64,000 bases of DNA, taken from Oikopleura dioica. Lineage: Eukaryota > Chordata > Appendicularia > Copelata > Oikopleuridae. The notes under the pieces were generated by a model that saw only the letters and a list, made by a program, of their open reading frames with translations, did no database searches and was not told the origin of the DNA. The translations under genes were made by a program, and so were the position numbers. The stretch lies in contig OU015569.1 of assembly GCA_907165135.1 (NCBI GenBank), forward strand, positions 3,100,001-3,164,000, given 5' to 3'. This document shows positions 10,549-21,795 of the stretch, one piece after another. Each line of letters begins with the position of its first letter. The first letter of the stretch is position 1.

Positions 10549-10984
10549 TTCAGACTCAATCCGATGGAAAAAAAAAAGTTAATTTTGTTCTCTATATTTT
10601 TCTTTATTTGACTAAGTCTTGGGCTGCGTGTGAGGTGCTGGTGCTGGGCTAAAATGAGAGCGATAATGGGAGGAGGATGATTCAACCGATCGAGGACTGA
10701 GTTGGTGGAGGAGCACCTCGCCGCACACAATCACGTAAAAGCATACTCAGCGTTTTAAATGCCCTCATGACGCAATTTTTAATATTCGTCATTCCAAGAA
10801 ATTTTTCTGAGAGTTTCTTTTTGAACAATTAAATTTTAGAAACTTTGATAAAATTAAATAAATTTATTGAATATATTTTTTGGCAATTTTTAATTGGCAG
10901 CAGCTTGATAAACAACAGAATAGATACAGGAACACGTTGTTAACGTTATTCTTATTAAATTGAAGTAATTGTAACTGATGATGC

Positions 10985-12300
10985 TCATTTGCATAAGTCA
11001 GCATAAAACGACATGGAATGTCCGACGATGTCACAGAGCTGTCGATTGAATGGAGTGAAGAATTCCTTCAGCGCTTCGATTTGATCTTTTCCAAGCTCCA
11101 AATAAGAAGGATCGGCCAAATTCCTGAAAATACAAATTTGAAATTTAGAAATTCGATTCCGTAAATGTCATTTTACCCTGTTCGTCCCTTTGATTTCGGA
11201 AGGCAGAAAGTTTTCTTCATATTTTCGGGCCTCTTGGCGCAGTAATAACCAGTCTCCTCGTTGATGAAAAAGTGCTCATTCGTGAGCACGTGATCCAAGT
11301 TCAAGAAATCCTGCGCCTTGTCCATCGTCTTGTACGGTGCGTTTAGGGTTTCTTCTCCGTCGAGAAACAGAATCTGATCGCGCGGAAAGTAATCCAGCCA
11401 GTGATTGAGATAGTGCGAGTAGATACTATTAGTTTTAATTAGGCGAGGGAGCTTTGACAGGCGGAGGAAACCATTTTTCAATAAAAGATTAAGGATCCGA
11501 AAGATAATTTCCAAAAAAGGCTTTATTTCAAAATTTTTAAACTAAAAGTATTTTCTGGTTGTAATTACCTGTTTGTGAAAATGCTCGCTGTAATGTCATG
11601 GTAGTAGACGTCTGTAAGATACTCCTCTCCCTGCTCTAGAATGTTTCGTTTCACTCTTGGCAGCCATTCGTCGACGAAGGAAGAGATGTTTTTGTATCCC
11701 TTGATTTCCTGCGCGTGGGGCTCGGTCGTCAACGTCGTGTGGATAAAATCCGAGCGCATGCGTTTGATCGGGTCGCAAAGAGTAATGATGATCTTCATGT
11801 CCTTGCTGATCGCCTTGGCTCTAGCAGGGACAGAAGACTCAACTAGGTAGCGAGGAGTGCCTTCGTAGGTGATCTGGCCGGGCTCGCTTGTCGGTAATTT
11901 TCGCTTGTAAGACTGGAATCCGCCTTTCCATTGCGAATCCTTGTACAGCCAGTGTCCTTCTGTATAGCTCGTTCTTCTGAAGTCAGGATTCAGGCTGAGG
12001 AAATAGGCAAAGGCGATCGTTCCGCATTTCTTGGCACCAGCTCCGATTGCATCTGGCGGCCGGATGTCGTCGTTTTCCCCCGCGTTCATTTCAAAAACCT
12101 CTTTTGTTTGTCGCTTGCCCCATCTTGACTATGAAAATTGGCATAAAAGGTCCCTTGAAGCTTGCACTTTGTACCTTGTCGACAGGAGCAGGAGTATACC
12201 AATCCGACTCCATAAAAAAAGTAAGCTTGAAGTTTCTATATGCTCGTTCATTTTTAAAAACCAGGATCAATGAGCCGACTAGAAGGTGTATAATTAACAT
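10985..12300 (-). CDS. Heparan sulfate 3-O-sulfotransferase family enzyme
   Basis: Four exons (12300-12175, 12098-11569, 11425-11177, 11123-10985) give 347 residues, the usual length for the family. This type II Golgi enzyme transfers sulfate from PAPS to the 3-OH of glucosamine in heparan sulfate. An N-terminal hydrophobic anchor (MLIIHLLVGSLILVF) is followed by the PAPS-binding GAKKCGT motif. Then come TEGHW (the Glu/His region of the active site), the LCDPIKRMRSDF block, LNHWLDYFPRDQILFLDGE, the Cys-containing hairpin (FFINEETGYYC ... FCLPKSKGRTG) and a final FFTPFNRQLCDIVG block. All are in family order. An upstream in-frame segment at about 12341-12410 may add a further 5' exon, so the true start is uncertain. 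Confidence 0.88.
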
Positions 12301-12303
12301 TCG

Positions 12304-13920
12304 CTAAGCTGGATTAACTTCATGAATCTGAAGTACTTACGACAGAGTAGAACAAGTAATATTCGACGAACTCGTAGCATATCCATGCGGAAGGTCCGCG
12401 GAATTGACCTTAAGAAAATTAAAGAACTGAACTTAATTTCCTTTCCATTTAAATCAAGTGTGAAGTAATTAATTTAACGAAATTTCCGATTTCTGGTGTA
12501 CTATATATTCAACATGAAAAAGTTACCTATTGAATCGCCTTATTATATTTCCGATCATGCATTAGGAACACTAAGAGTCTCTTTATTTGGTTATTTTTCG
12601 AAGACAAAGGATATTCATGATACCACAAATGACGGTCAAATTTTACGATGTAATTACGACGTATTGGCGTCTATGACTTTTTTCACCTTCAACAGACTTA
12701 GCCTCATCAAAGTGCGCTTTAGGAATAACGCTATTGAAAGCAATCAATCACTGTTTTTCGCTTACCGTTATTGTTTCTCTCTCAGCGGTACCTCACAGCG
12801 AAATCATGAGTATGTTGCACTAGAATCGGCGCCTGTGCCCTAAAGCCCTTCCACCTACTCTGACATTTACAAAAATGCAGCACCGGTAATCCGTCCCGAT
12901 TCTTTCCATGCAGCAAAGTGAAAATGTTGCATTCCATCTTTCCGTTGCTCCAAAAGTCACCTTTTAAGTTGGAACGGATTGTTTTTATTATAAATTTTTT
13001 TCTAAAGATATATTCGAACACGTGCATAAGCGATTTGAACTTAGGGCATTTAGAAAATGGGCGAAAATGTTCAGAACAAGCTAATCCCTCCCTAAATCTA
13101 ATAAGCAAAGTTATTTTACATTATCACTCATCTTTTTACAGGGCAACTGTGAAAATATCTATATACGAGACGGCGTCACTAAGAAACTTAAGGGGATCAA
13201 GCGCGGTAAACTCATTTTTTCAAAATATGCTCATCTTTGTCGTAACGCTGAGAGAGCCCTAAGTCTGGTCAATATCCTTATTCTTCATTATTGCTGTTTC
13301 TCGCTTTCTCGAATGTCGAGATTTTTATTTTCGTTTCTAGGTCTAGGTCTCTTTAGATATCATCTGCGAAGAAAAGAATTAGAATTTGCCCGGACGGGCC
13401 TCGTAACATTTCTGCGCAATGTTCCGAGTCACGAAAATGCTTAGGTAAGGCGATTAGATTTCGATTATTCTGCTGTATTTCTTCATAATGTGGGTTTAAC
13501 ATGAAAATAACTGAAAATATTGCTTGAAAAAGGCCGGATTTATTTTCTTAAAACTGTGACCATTCTAGCAATGAAGGTTTATCGGATTTAACAAGTGTTT
13601 CAGGCGCAAACTTTCAGAAGTAGTTATGAAGAAAAATATGTAGAAAAACAAGCAAGACCATCAAAAGAAGTATTTTATTATTATCTCAAGTTGCCAATGC
13701 AGGACTTATTTTCGTCTCCAAATTTAGAGGGAGGTTCTTTGAGTTTGACCCAGTTGTTGAGCTTTATCTGTCAATTAATACTGTAATAGAAGGGGCGCGT
13801 GGTCCAACGTACTACCGAAAAAAAGAAAAAGGTAAAAAGTCCGATTTCCGATTTGCAAACTCGGGAGTCGAGACAGTAAATAAAAGAGAAAAAGCCAAAA
13901 AGTGGTAATTGTTCACCTCA
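12304..13920. other. No supported gene
   Basis: About 1.6 kb of AT-rich sequence follows upstream of the sulfotransferase. Open frames at 12496-12843 and 13595-13786 lack splice context, motifs and coding-like composition. I see nothing else that I can support. Confidence 0.45.
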
Positions 13921-13923
13921 AAA

Positions 13924-14637
13924 GTTGACGGGTGGAAGCGCGATTCGCTTATTGAAGCTGACAACGACGCAGTGCTCCGAAAGCTAAAAGAGCGACTTGT
14001 CTACTGCTGTTTCGAAATGCAGCCGGAATTCTTCTGAAATGGGCAGGAGTGTATCAGAGAGCGTTCTTTCCATGCTACAGACAGTTTTCTTCTTTTGCCC
14101 GGTGAAGCGGCGATTCAGAGAGGGGATAAAATAAATCCGTTTTTATTCCTTGTTGATTTCAATCGTGACAATCCTCGAAAAAAGAAGGCGTAAAAGCTTG
14201 CCGCCAGATTTTAAAAAATCGTTGAATGAAAAAAAATGCACGCACTCAAGCCTCGTTTTCATAAATTCAGTAGCCAGTATTACTTGTCCATCATAATGAT
14301 TTCAAGATAAGGGAGGGAATAAGATAGAAAATCCAAAGTTTTCGGTTCCAATCCCTGATGAAAAACGATTGACAGCTTTACTTCTCGCCAAGACTCAAAA
14401 CTTGTAGAAGACGAGATTTGCGACGAGTTCCAAGTCCTCTACGAAGCAAGTCTTCTGGGTCGCCAGAGCTCGCAGAAGAGCGACAAGTCCTCTAGGAGCT
14501 ACACGAAGCGATCAAGTTATGAAATCGCAGCAGAAAACCGCATTGCTTCGAGTGCTTCATGCAATGGCAATTTGGGAACTCTGGACCGCGAAGAGCTTGG
14601 ACAAGGAAGTTTGTATTTTCTCGCATTTTTTCATTAA
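13924..14637 (+). other. Orphan open segments, possible exons or gene remnants
   Basis: Two segments have coding-like composition but no start codon. The first, 13924-14037, reads VDGWKRDSLIEADNDAV and ends after EMQPEFF at a stop. The second, 14362-14637, is a Ser/Arg/Lys-rich reading frame containing LVEDEICDEFQVLYEASL and ending at a stop. Acceptor-like AG sites precede both. They could be exons of an undetected gene or remnants of one. No family is recognised. Confidence 0.25.
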
Positions 14638-14882
14638 AAAAAATAAGTTACGCTAAAACGATCTCTCTCTAATCGCTCTCACAATGCAAGAATAATTCGT
14701 GCCAACTCACCTCACAAATGTAAGTAAACCTTTCTTCAGAACTGATAATTCTTGACTATTTGCGTTTTCAGTGAGCGTTACGAAGTCGTTTAACAAAAGT
14801 GTGAATTCGGTACAAGATGCAATCAACTGGATGGTTAAATAAATTGATATTCATCATTTCGAAAGAAATAAAGCTGAAGAGA

Positions 14883-15384
14883 TCATATCATTAAGATGAT
14901 GTTGTGTTCTTTAGGGACCAATGCGTTTCTTCTTTTGTCGAATCGCTCGTATGTCGCAACGGGGCACACCATTTCTTTTAAAATAGTAATTAAAAAGTGA
15001 CTCCTTACTGAGTAAAATTTACCATAGTTCAAATAAGAAGTAATAAAGCCATAAAACAGGAAAATAGAGCAGCTTGTCCACCAAAGAAACCAAATAGCTA
15101 GAGTGAGCGCGCCAGACAAATAAAATCCTTTAACAAAATTTAGGATAATGACTAAAAGGACTGATTGATGGATTCTCAAAAGACTATCGATAAAAGGGGG
15201 TGTATGGCGCCCAGGTTATGCATGCATAGGAAAATGCAGGAAAATGCATAACCTGGTTATGGCATAACCTCGGCGCCCGACACCCATAAAAGGGCGTGCT
15301 TTGCGCCTCAAAGGTATAAATTATTCTCTGGAAATATGTTCTAAGTGCGTTAGTGAGATCCCATTGTCGAAAATCCAGCACCAT
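14883..15384 (-). CDS. Small protein with two membrane segments
   Basis: The best model joins an N-terminal exon (ATG at 15384, MVLDFRQWDLTNALRTYF) to exons 15183-15023 and 14974-14883. The middle exon encodes two hydrophobic segments (VLLVIILNFVKGF and LTLAIWFLWWTSCSIFLFYG), and the last ends in CPVATYERFDKRRNALVPKE. The last junction is a clean GT-AG intron in frame. The first junction needs a non-GT donor and encloses an 88-bp inverted-repeat element, so the N-terminal link is tentative. I do not recognise the family; an endomembrane location is inferred from the hydrophobic segments. Confidence 0.45.
15198..15285. mobile_element. 88-bp MITE-like palindromic element with 8-bp duplication
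   Basis: Imperfect terminal inverted repeats GGGTGTATGGCGCC and GGGTGTCGGGCGCC bound an inner palindrome built on GGTTATGCAT. Flanks are ATAAAAGG at 15190-15197 and 15286-15293. The 8-bp duplication fits the hAT superfamily. The element lies in a probable intron of the small membrane-protein gene. Confidence 0.75.
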
Positions 15385-15877
15385 ATTGAAGTGTGATTCG
15401 CCTGGCCGTTTGGAATTTCTCTTTATTTGGTATAAAATTTGGGTAATTGCGAATTGAGACTAAAAATTTTAGATACCATTTTTTTCTGAAATATTTTTTG
15501 ATCATTTAGAAAGAAAAAAATTGGCAACGATGAGACTTGACTGCGTCTCATCTTGAGCATCCCTGGTTACTGATAGCAGCTCTGTGATATCGAAAAAGGA
15601 CTCCTTTAACTTATTAGGCTATCAGCTTGTTAGAAAAAATCTTGTTTTGGAAACAACGAGAAAGATAGTTTTTTTATAATTTATTGGTCTAATTCTAGTT
15701 TTTGACTGTGACAGGAAGAGTTGAAATAATTTGGATTCGAAATGAGGTAAGAAAAAGTAAAAAATGCTGCATCTTCCAAGCCAATATTCGCGGAAGCCAT
15801 TGTCGATCTTCGTGAGTCGTTGTTGAGTCCAAGCCAAGGTCGTAGTCCAAAAAACGTTACTCTTTTTTTTGTTTGTT

Positions 15878-16474
15878 TCACTTCGAGCTGGTGGTTGAAA
15901 TCTCCATTTTCTGTCGCTTTGCAGCACTGTCATCACCATCCACATCGTCATCTAGTTTTCTCTTTCGCTGGGCTCGAAGGATATCGTTCAGCGGAATATC
16001 CGCATATCGCCAGTTTCCGTAGCTGATGACATACTTTCTTCCTGTCTTTGGGTAGTACTTGACGAGGTTAGCTAAAATATCATTTCAAACAGTTGATCGA
16101 ATATATTCAATTACCGTTTTCCCAGTTCATGTAGAAAATATAGCCATTTCCGTTCTTGAATTCAGCATGAGTGCCAATATTGCCCTTAGAGTTCTGGAAC
16201 CATTCGATCTGATTTTCGTCGTATAATTCTTTCAGAACATCTTAATGTAGAAAATAAGTTAACCAACAAATAAAATAGTATTCAGACCTAAGACGTGCAC
16301 CGGATTCACATCCTTGTCAAGCAACTCCTGCTCTGGGACTTCTCGGTGGAGATAGTCCTCATTTTCATCCATTGCGTCTATTTCCTCATCGTCCTGCGCC
16401 CAAACGTGGTCGATAACGTCTTCACTCCAGTCGAAATCGACAGGAATCGCCTCTTCAAAGTCCGAAATCGTCAT
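15878..16474 (-). CDS. Unrecognised 168-aa protein, acidic N-terminus and basic C-terminus
   Basis: Exons 16474-16288, 16240-16115 and 16071-15878 join by GT-AG introns of 43-47 nt into 168 codons with all phases consistent. The first 60 residues are strongly acidic (DWSEDVIDHVWAQDDEEIDAMD). The middle is aromatic and Asn/Gly-rich (GNIGTHAEFKNGNGYIFYMN). The end is basic (LRAQRKRKLDDD ... AAKRQKME), like a nuclear localisation signal. There is no signal peptide. I do not recognise the family; nuclear location is inferred only from the tail. Confidence 0.65.
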
Positions 16475-16881
16475 GTTCACGCGCCAGGTATTTGTTTATT
16501 GTTTGGGGTTTGTCGCGTGCGTACCACGAAGCAGCGGTACTCAGCTGAGTAGGTTCCGCTTTTTAATCCCCCAATCAGCGCTAGAAAACCCCTAGAAAGC
16601 CCTCCGGCGTTTCGACCTCCATACTGACCTTTAAGGTAGAAGCTACGCCGTAAACTGTGAATGTTCCTCCTTGATTGCAATCGAGCAAGGTCAAGGTACA
16701 TGTATTGAAAGATAACTTGATTTCGTCAATGGATGATTCGAAAATGAACAGCCTGTAGCCCGTATGACAGTTTTGTCAACGGTAATCTACCCATATAAAG
16801 TCACCCCGCATAATCCACGTAAGATAATCACGCGAAACCAGAAAGCCAGCGACACCAATTATATTTTTTTTTCAAAAAGAG

Positions 16882-17072
16882 ATGAAGTTTTTTGTCGCCT
16901 TCGCTTTTGGATATTTTCTAGTCTCTGCGACCACGTTTCACCCCTGGAGATTGTAAGTGATTGACAACCTTAGAAGTCTATTTAATTGCTGACGCAATTG
17001 AAATTTATTTTTAATAATGCTTTCTAAAGTCGATCAGTCAAAGAACGAAAGTACTGGCGTTTTAATAATTAA
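16882..17072 (+). CDS. Very short secreted peptide precursor
   Basis: Two exons (16882-16952 and 17030-17072) encode 37 residues. A signal peptide, MKFFVAFAFGYFLVSATT, is followed by FHPWRFRSVKERKYWRF and NN. The junction is GT-AG in phase 2, and AATAAA lies near 17152. The product is rich in Arg and aromatic residues, as in small bioactive or antimicrobial peptides, but no family is recognised. A second small secreted gene begins 150 bp downstream with a similar first exon (FNPF versus FHPW), which supports this being a real gene. Confidence 0.5.
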
Positions 17073-17223
17073 AGCCATGTTCATTTTCTTCGATTATATA
17101 AATACACTTCTGCAATCCGGTTTCAATAATGAATTAACATTAAGCTGAAATAAAGCCCCTCAGCGATTTTTCACGCGGTTACCTACTTTTGAGAAAAAAA
17201 GGGAGGGAAAAACCCGAAAGAGA

Positions 17224-17761
17224 ATGATTATAAAAAGTTTATTGCTTTATGGGACTCTCGTCGCTGGTTTCAGTGGTCATTTTAACCCCTTTGACTAGTA
17301 AGAACATAGGAAAAATTATTGTCGGGAACAATTATTTATAATTTTTATTTACTATTTTCATTATTTTTTCAATAAAAAAACTTTTAAACGAAAGCTGCTA
17401 AATTGTAACAGAACTCGATAAATATTATAAATTCATCGACGTTGCAGAACCATCTTTATGGACATCTTATTGGCAAATAAAGCAAGCTTTCGTTTTATTC
17501 TTAAATAAGACAGCTAAATATATATTTTTAGTGTTGATTATGATTACGAGGAAGATTCCACACCCCCACCAGCATCAATTTATGACAACCTGAACAAAAA
17601 TCCAAAAGCGATGAAAGATCTTATGCGACTAAAAGTAATGATTTAAACTAAAGCAGAACACAGCGGACAGACTATTTTAGAGCGCATTTACGATGTACAA
17701 CTTGCTGGAGAAAAATAGTAAGCGCTCGTCTCCGTATCTAAGTTCTTCTAATTATGAGTGA
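17224..17761 (+). CDS. Small secreted peptide precursor with dibasic site
   Basis: Three exons (17224-17297, 17532-17634, 17681-17761) encode 85 residues with consistent phases. A signal peptide (MIIKSLLLYGTLVAGFS) precedes GHFNPFDYVDYDYEED, a Pro-rich hinge, and a C-terminal segment with a Lys-Arg pair followed by SSPYLSSSNYE. The tyrosine/aspartate cluster resembles tyrosine-sulfation sites. The layout suggests a processed peptide precursor; the dibasic site could release an 11-residue C-terminal peptide. AATAAA occurs near 17803. No known family is recognised. Confidence 0.6.
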
Positions 17762-18168
17762 TGAGAACGAGTTTGTATTTGAGACCCTCTTATCGTAATC
17801 AAAATAAAGTGTTGACTGCACCTGCTTGCATGTCTTTGATTGCACGTGACTGACACTGTGAGCGACAAGTGAAAATTGCATGAAAAAGAGAAATCAAGGA
17901 AGTTTTGTTTTATGATCTTTAGATAAAGCAGCCGTTAGATTCTGGAAACCAGTCAGAACGGAACCTGCATATTACAGTTTGTACGAGATCTAATTGAAAA
18001 TTCTGTCGTGCTAAAATATACAGTGCCCTCTTATCTCATCATACAGCCGTAGAGCAGAAATGTTTATTGAGCAAAAAATGGGTAGATTACGTGGCAAAAC
18101 GAATCGCCGACAAATCGAAGAGCTTAATGTGGTGTGATTGAGATGAAACCATTAGAAGCCGATCTAAA
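17762..18168. other. Intergenic, holds two polyadenylation regions
   Basis: The region contains the 3' end of the small peptide gene and, near 18064, a minus-strand AATAAA that probably ends the NHL gene. No coding exon is seen. Confidence 0.5.
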
Positions 18169-20270
18169 TTATGTCAGTCGTAATAGCGGATGAGCAGATT
18201 TGCCTTGGTTACAGTCTCCCCAGACTTATAATTAACTCATGTTATAGTAGAAAGCATATAATATATCCCATATATTATATATATATGATACAGCCACTTA
18301 CGGTAAGTGACTTACCTTCGTTTATGACGAGGACTCGGGGTGCGATAATACCGTCTACTTCTACAAGAATATGATTTCGAAACTTTCCTTCTGCCGTATA
18401 AAAATCGATCTAAAATCAAACTTGGACCGTTGCTATAAATGACAAAATGCTCACTCTGTTATTTCCTTCATCGGCGACGAGCAATCCATTCGCCCAATCC
18501 AAGAAGACGATTCCCTCCGGAAAACTGAGCTCCCCATCTCCTCTCCCTTTTCTTCCGAATCTCGACAAGAACTCGCCCTTGTCGCTGAAAATCTTGACAC
18601 AGTGATTGTGATGGTCAGAAACGTAGATTCGATTGTCTGGTCCTGTTGTGACATAACTTGGCGACTTGAACTGATCATTTTTGGGCCCAAAGCTGCCGAA
18701 AGAAAACAGCTTCCCCGTCGCTCCAAAAACTGTGACGGAGTTTTTCTCCAAGTCTGTGAGAACGTAGCGGCCCTCCCTATCGATGCAGACGCCGTGCAGG
18801 TCTTTAAAATCTGGATGGGTGAATGTCGAAGTTAGCGTGCCACTGGCAGTCCACAGCGTAACAGTCCGCTTGCAAACCATCGCGATCGACTTGTCCGGGG
18901 TTACTTAAAATTGCAAGGATTTTAAATCATAATCATAGCGACTCTTATACCCGTCAGACAAGTAGGCTTGGCGGCAGCATTGATTTTGATGGGTTCTGTT
19001 GCTTCCCAACTAGAATTGAAGACAACGACTCTTCCTTTGTCGACAGCCCAGCATCCACCGCCAGGAATCTGGATATACCATTCGATTTATTTGAATTATT
19101 TTTCACTTACCAAAGTGATACCCTTAGGAGGTCGTAAAAAGGCGCCGTTCCCCTTCCCCTTTGCCCCTAGAACTCTAATCGGTTGCAAATTAAACGGAGA
19201 CTCGTGAACAATGGGCCGATTTTCAAACTGAGGCGTTTTCGCTCTTGGAATTGTCGAGTTCTCCTTAGGTTTTGATGGTGGTGGAGGCGCTCGGCGCTTG
19301 AGACTTCCTGTTGAAAAAGTTCTTCCGATCGAGGGTGGAGAGGACTTCTTTGGCGAGGGAAGTTTCTTTTGATAAAAAGGTCTGATGCCAGTAAGAGTGG
19401 AAACATTGCTGTCCCATCGAGTAACACCAATTTTATTCGAGCGTGAGAAGTTAGCGGATAAATTTTCGCTCGGGTCAAAATCGTCGTCCTCCTTGATTTT
19501 CCGTTAGTAGGATTTTGGTTTCTGTATATCAGTACCTCTGACATGTAAGAAGACATTGCCTCGCTGCCGATAGAAGATGTTGATCCAGCTCGTAAATTTT
19601 CAATTTCATATTTGATCTTGCTCGAGGAGGACTTCGTCGATCGATTGTGCTCGACAACATCGCCGGGGACATCTGGCATGTCCGAAATGTCAAAGTCAGA
19701 TGCGTTAGAATCCGTAGAGCTCGATGGATCCGGCGCTTCCAGAAAGTTAACTTTCTTGACGACTTTGATTTCTGCCGTCATCGGGAGATTTTGGACGAGA
19801 GTGTGGACACGGACGCTTTCGATGGTTGCTATTTTCTCGCGGCAGAGTTTTGAGACGTTTTTGTCTCTTATATTGGTTGATAAAGTGTCAAATCAATAAA
19901 AAACTTATGGAAGAATTCAAAACCAACATCTGAGCTCTTCAATATTCTCGTCGATTTTTCTGAGTTCCTCGAGTTTTTTCTCCAAATTATTTTGAACCTC
20001 GACAATGATCCTATCTTGCTCCTCTCGTAGCTGTTTGAAAAGCTTTTCATAATGATTTGAAATCGTGACTAAACTGCACGTTACAAGCTCCTCATGCTCT
20101 TCTCGAATTTTTTGGATAGCATTTGAGTTCTGGACGTCTTTTTCGAATATCCGGTCGATCAGCTCATTAAGAACTTGTTTCGCCACTTCTGCAGCTGTCT
20201 TCTCTGAAGCCATCTAATGGAAAGAAGTTGAATAAGGAAAAAACAGCGCGCTTACCGTCATGTAAGTCAT
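18169..20270 (-). CDS. Coiled-coil and NHL-repeat protein (TRIM-NHL-like without RING)
   Basis: Eight exons run from a 15-nt first exon (20270-20256, MTYMT) through 20213-19928, 19864-19536, 19491-19111, 19068-18951, 18903-18455 and 18409-18316, to a short last exon ending at 18169. The total is about 568 residues. Residues 10-100 form a long coiled coil, followed by a Ser/Pro-rich linker (RRAPPPPSKPKEN). The C-terminal half holds NHL repeats: LHGVCIDREGRYVLTDL, KSPSYVTTGPDNRIYVSDH, LSFPEGIVFLDWANGLLVADEGNNR. NHL propellers of TRIM proteins bind RNA or proteins. No RING or B-box is present upstream, so this is a TRIM-NHL-like protein lacking the ligase module, or a gene whose 5' exons I missed. 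The final exon choice is the least certain part. Confidence 0.78.
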
Positions 20271-20459
20271 ATCTGAGACAAGCCCGGGCCGGTGGAGGAG
20301 CGGTTACGTAGAGCTACCGCCGTGCAAATTGATCAAGCATTTTACACCAATTGAAGAGCTTATTTAGCGATTTAAGATTGAAGCTCTATTATTTTTTAAG
20401 TTTTAGCCCCGGGCTTTGGAATGAACACTGACTCAGCCTCACTGTCTGTTTGTTACAGT

Positions 20460-20729
20460 CTACTGCAGTCGAAAAGTGAGATAGTAGCTAACAATTACAA
20501 TCAAGAATTGTTGCTTGGACACTGGATAGAACTCAGACTGGAGCAAGCAATCCAGAAGTAAGCTCACCGAAATGGAAAGACTGATGCGCTGTAAATCTCT
20601 ATCTCGATATTCAATTTGCGTTGAAATCCATATTTCGCGGGGAGCGTTTCCTCCAATTAGCCCTGGTGACAGTCCTTCAATCTTTTCCATCCTCATTCTA
20701 CACAGGTCGTCGTAGATTTGTTGGCTCAA
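20460..20729 (-). CDS. Possible exon of an unidentified gene
   Basis: An open exon reads LSQQIYDDLCRMRMEKIEGL and continues to SLSIS. An acceptor-like TTCCTCTCTAG precedes it and a GTGAGC donor follows at about 20569. Composition looks coding, but no start codon or partner exon could be fixed, and the family is unknown. It might be a separate small gene upstream of the NHL gene. Confidence 0.3.
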   Translation of the reverse strand: MSQQIYDDLCRMRMEKIEGLSPGLIGGNAPREIWISTQIEYRDRDLQRISLSISVSLLLDCLLQSEFYPVSKQQFLIVIVSYYLTFRLQ

Positions 20730-21795
20730 CTAGAGAGGAAGAATACCAATTAGAGCTTTCTTTTTGAGTGCAGTAGACCGCAGCAGCAGGATTTAGGAAA
20801 ATAACGCGACCGGAAAACCGAGTATTTTTGGAATTCTAGCATTTAAAAGTAAAGGAACGTGGAGAGTCCAGCGCTATCACTGCTTTAATAATAATAATGA
20901 TAAGCGAGACAGGTGTCACTTTGATGCTACTAAACGCTCGCTAATGGCGCTTTCTAGTAATTACTCAGGCGCCCTTTTCCGTTTAACAACTTTTGGACTC
21001 TGAAGCTGGTTTAGATTGATCGTTTTGACGAACAGGCCACGATTTTGAAGCTTAACGCCTCCTGCTGATTGAAAAACATCCGCAGAGCAAGCCACAGCCG
21101 CCTAAATAGAGTCATTACAATCACAAGAGAAACCGCCACGAAGAAATCTACTGTAAGAAAAATCGCGTTTTTTCTTGCGTTCTTGAAGGTTCAGTAACAG
21201 GTGTGTGTTTATTGCGCTAAGCTTCAGTTTTGTCACCACTTTCGGGAAACTTATCCATTTTTCTATTTTTGCACTTTTTGTAGCTATAATTTGAACTCTA
21301 AAACAAGCTCTTAACATTTCTTAAAATTCAACAAAAGAATTGAAAAAGAAAGTGTAAGGCGATGAATTAGAAATAAGAAGCCTTCCTGTGGTTTATATTC
21401 AAATAAAAACACGCTCTACGGGCAAATGACGCGAGTTTTAAACTTATTAAAGTTTCCAAGTTAAATTCAAAAGAATTTTTATTTGAATTTAGGCGTCGGC
21501 GAGTGTGGTGTTGGATCACCGGACGTCTCATTAAGGATATCAAGTGCGCTGGCTCGGATCAGCCGCAGTTTTATTAATGAAGAGCCGCCTGTCTTTAGAG
21601 AGCTTCGACTTTTACTGAAAACGAAATTGTTGCTCGCCACAAACTTAGAATGGCACTGACAGAATGCAAGGAAGAGAGAACCAACTCCGCAGGTTTTGTC
21701 ATTTCGTCAATTAAGGATCTCCACGGTCGATTTTTCCCCGAGAATCTTTTGCTTCGAGCTCCAATGAATTACTGTGAAAGAGATCCTTAAAGTAG
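20730..21795. other. No supported gene
   Basis: I see no supported gene here. The 5' exon of the GPCR gene to the right may lie at about 21650, where ATGGCACTGACAGAATGC is open to a GT, but I could not link it in frame. Confidence 0.4.

Noticed and set aside
18240-18300. AT-rich palindromic TATATA stretch
   Set aside because: Simple-sequence AT repeat inside an intron of the NHL gene; no duplication or element ends found.
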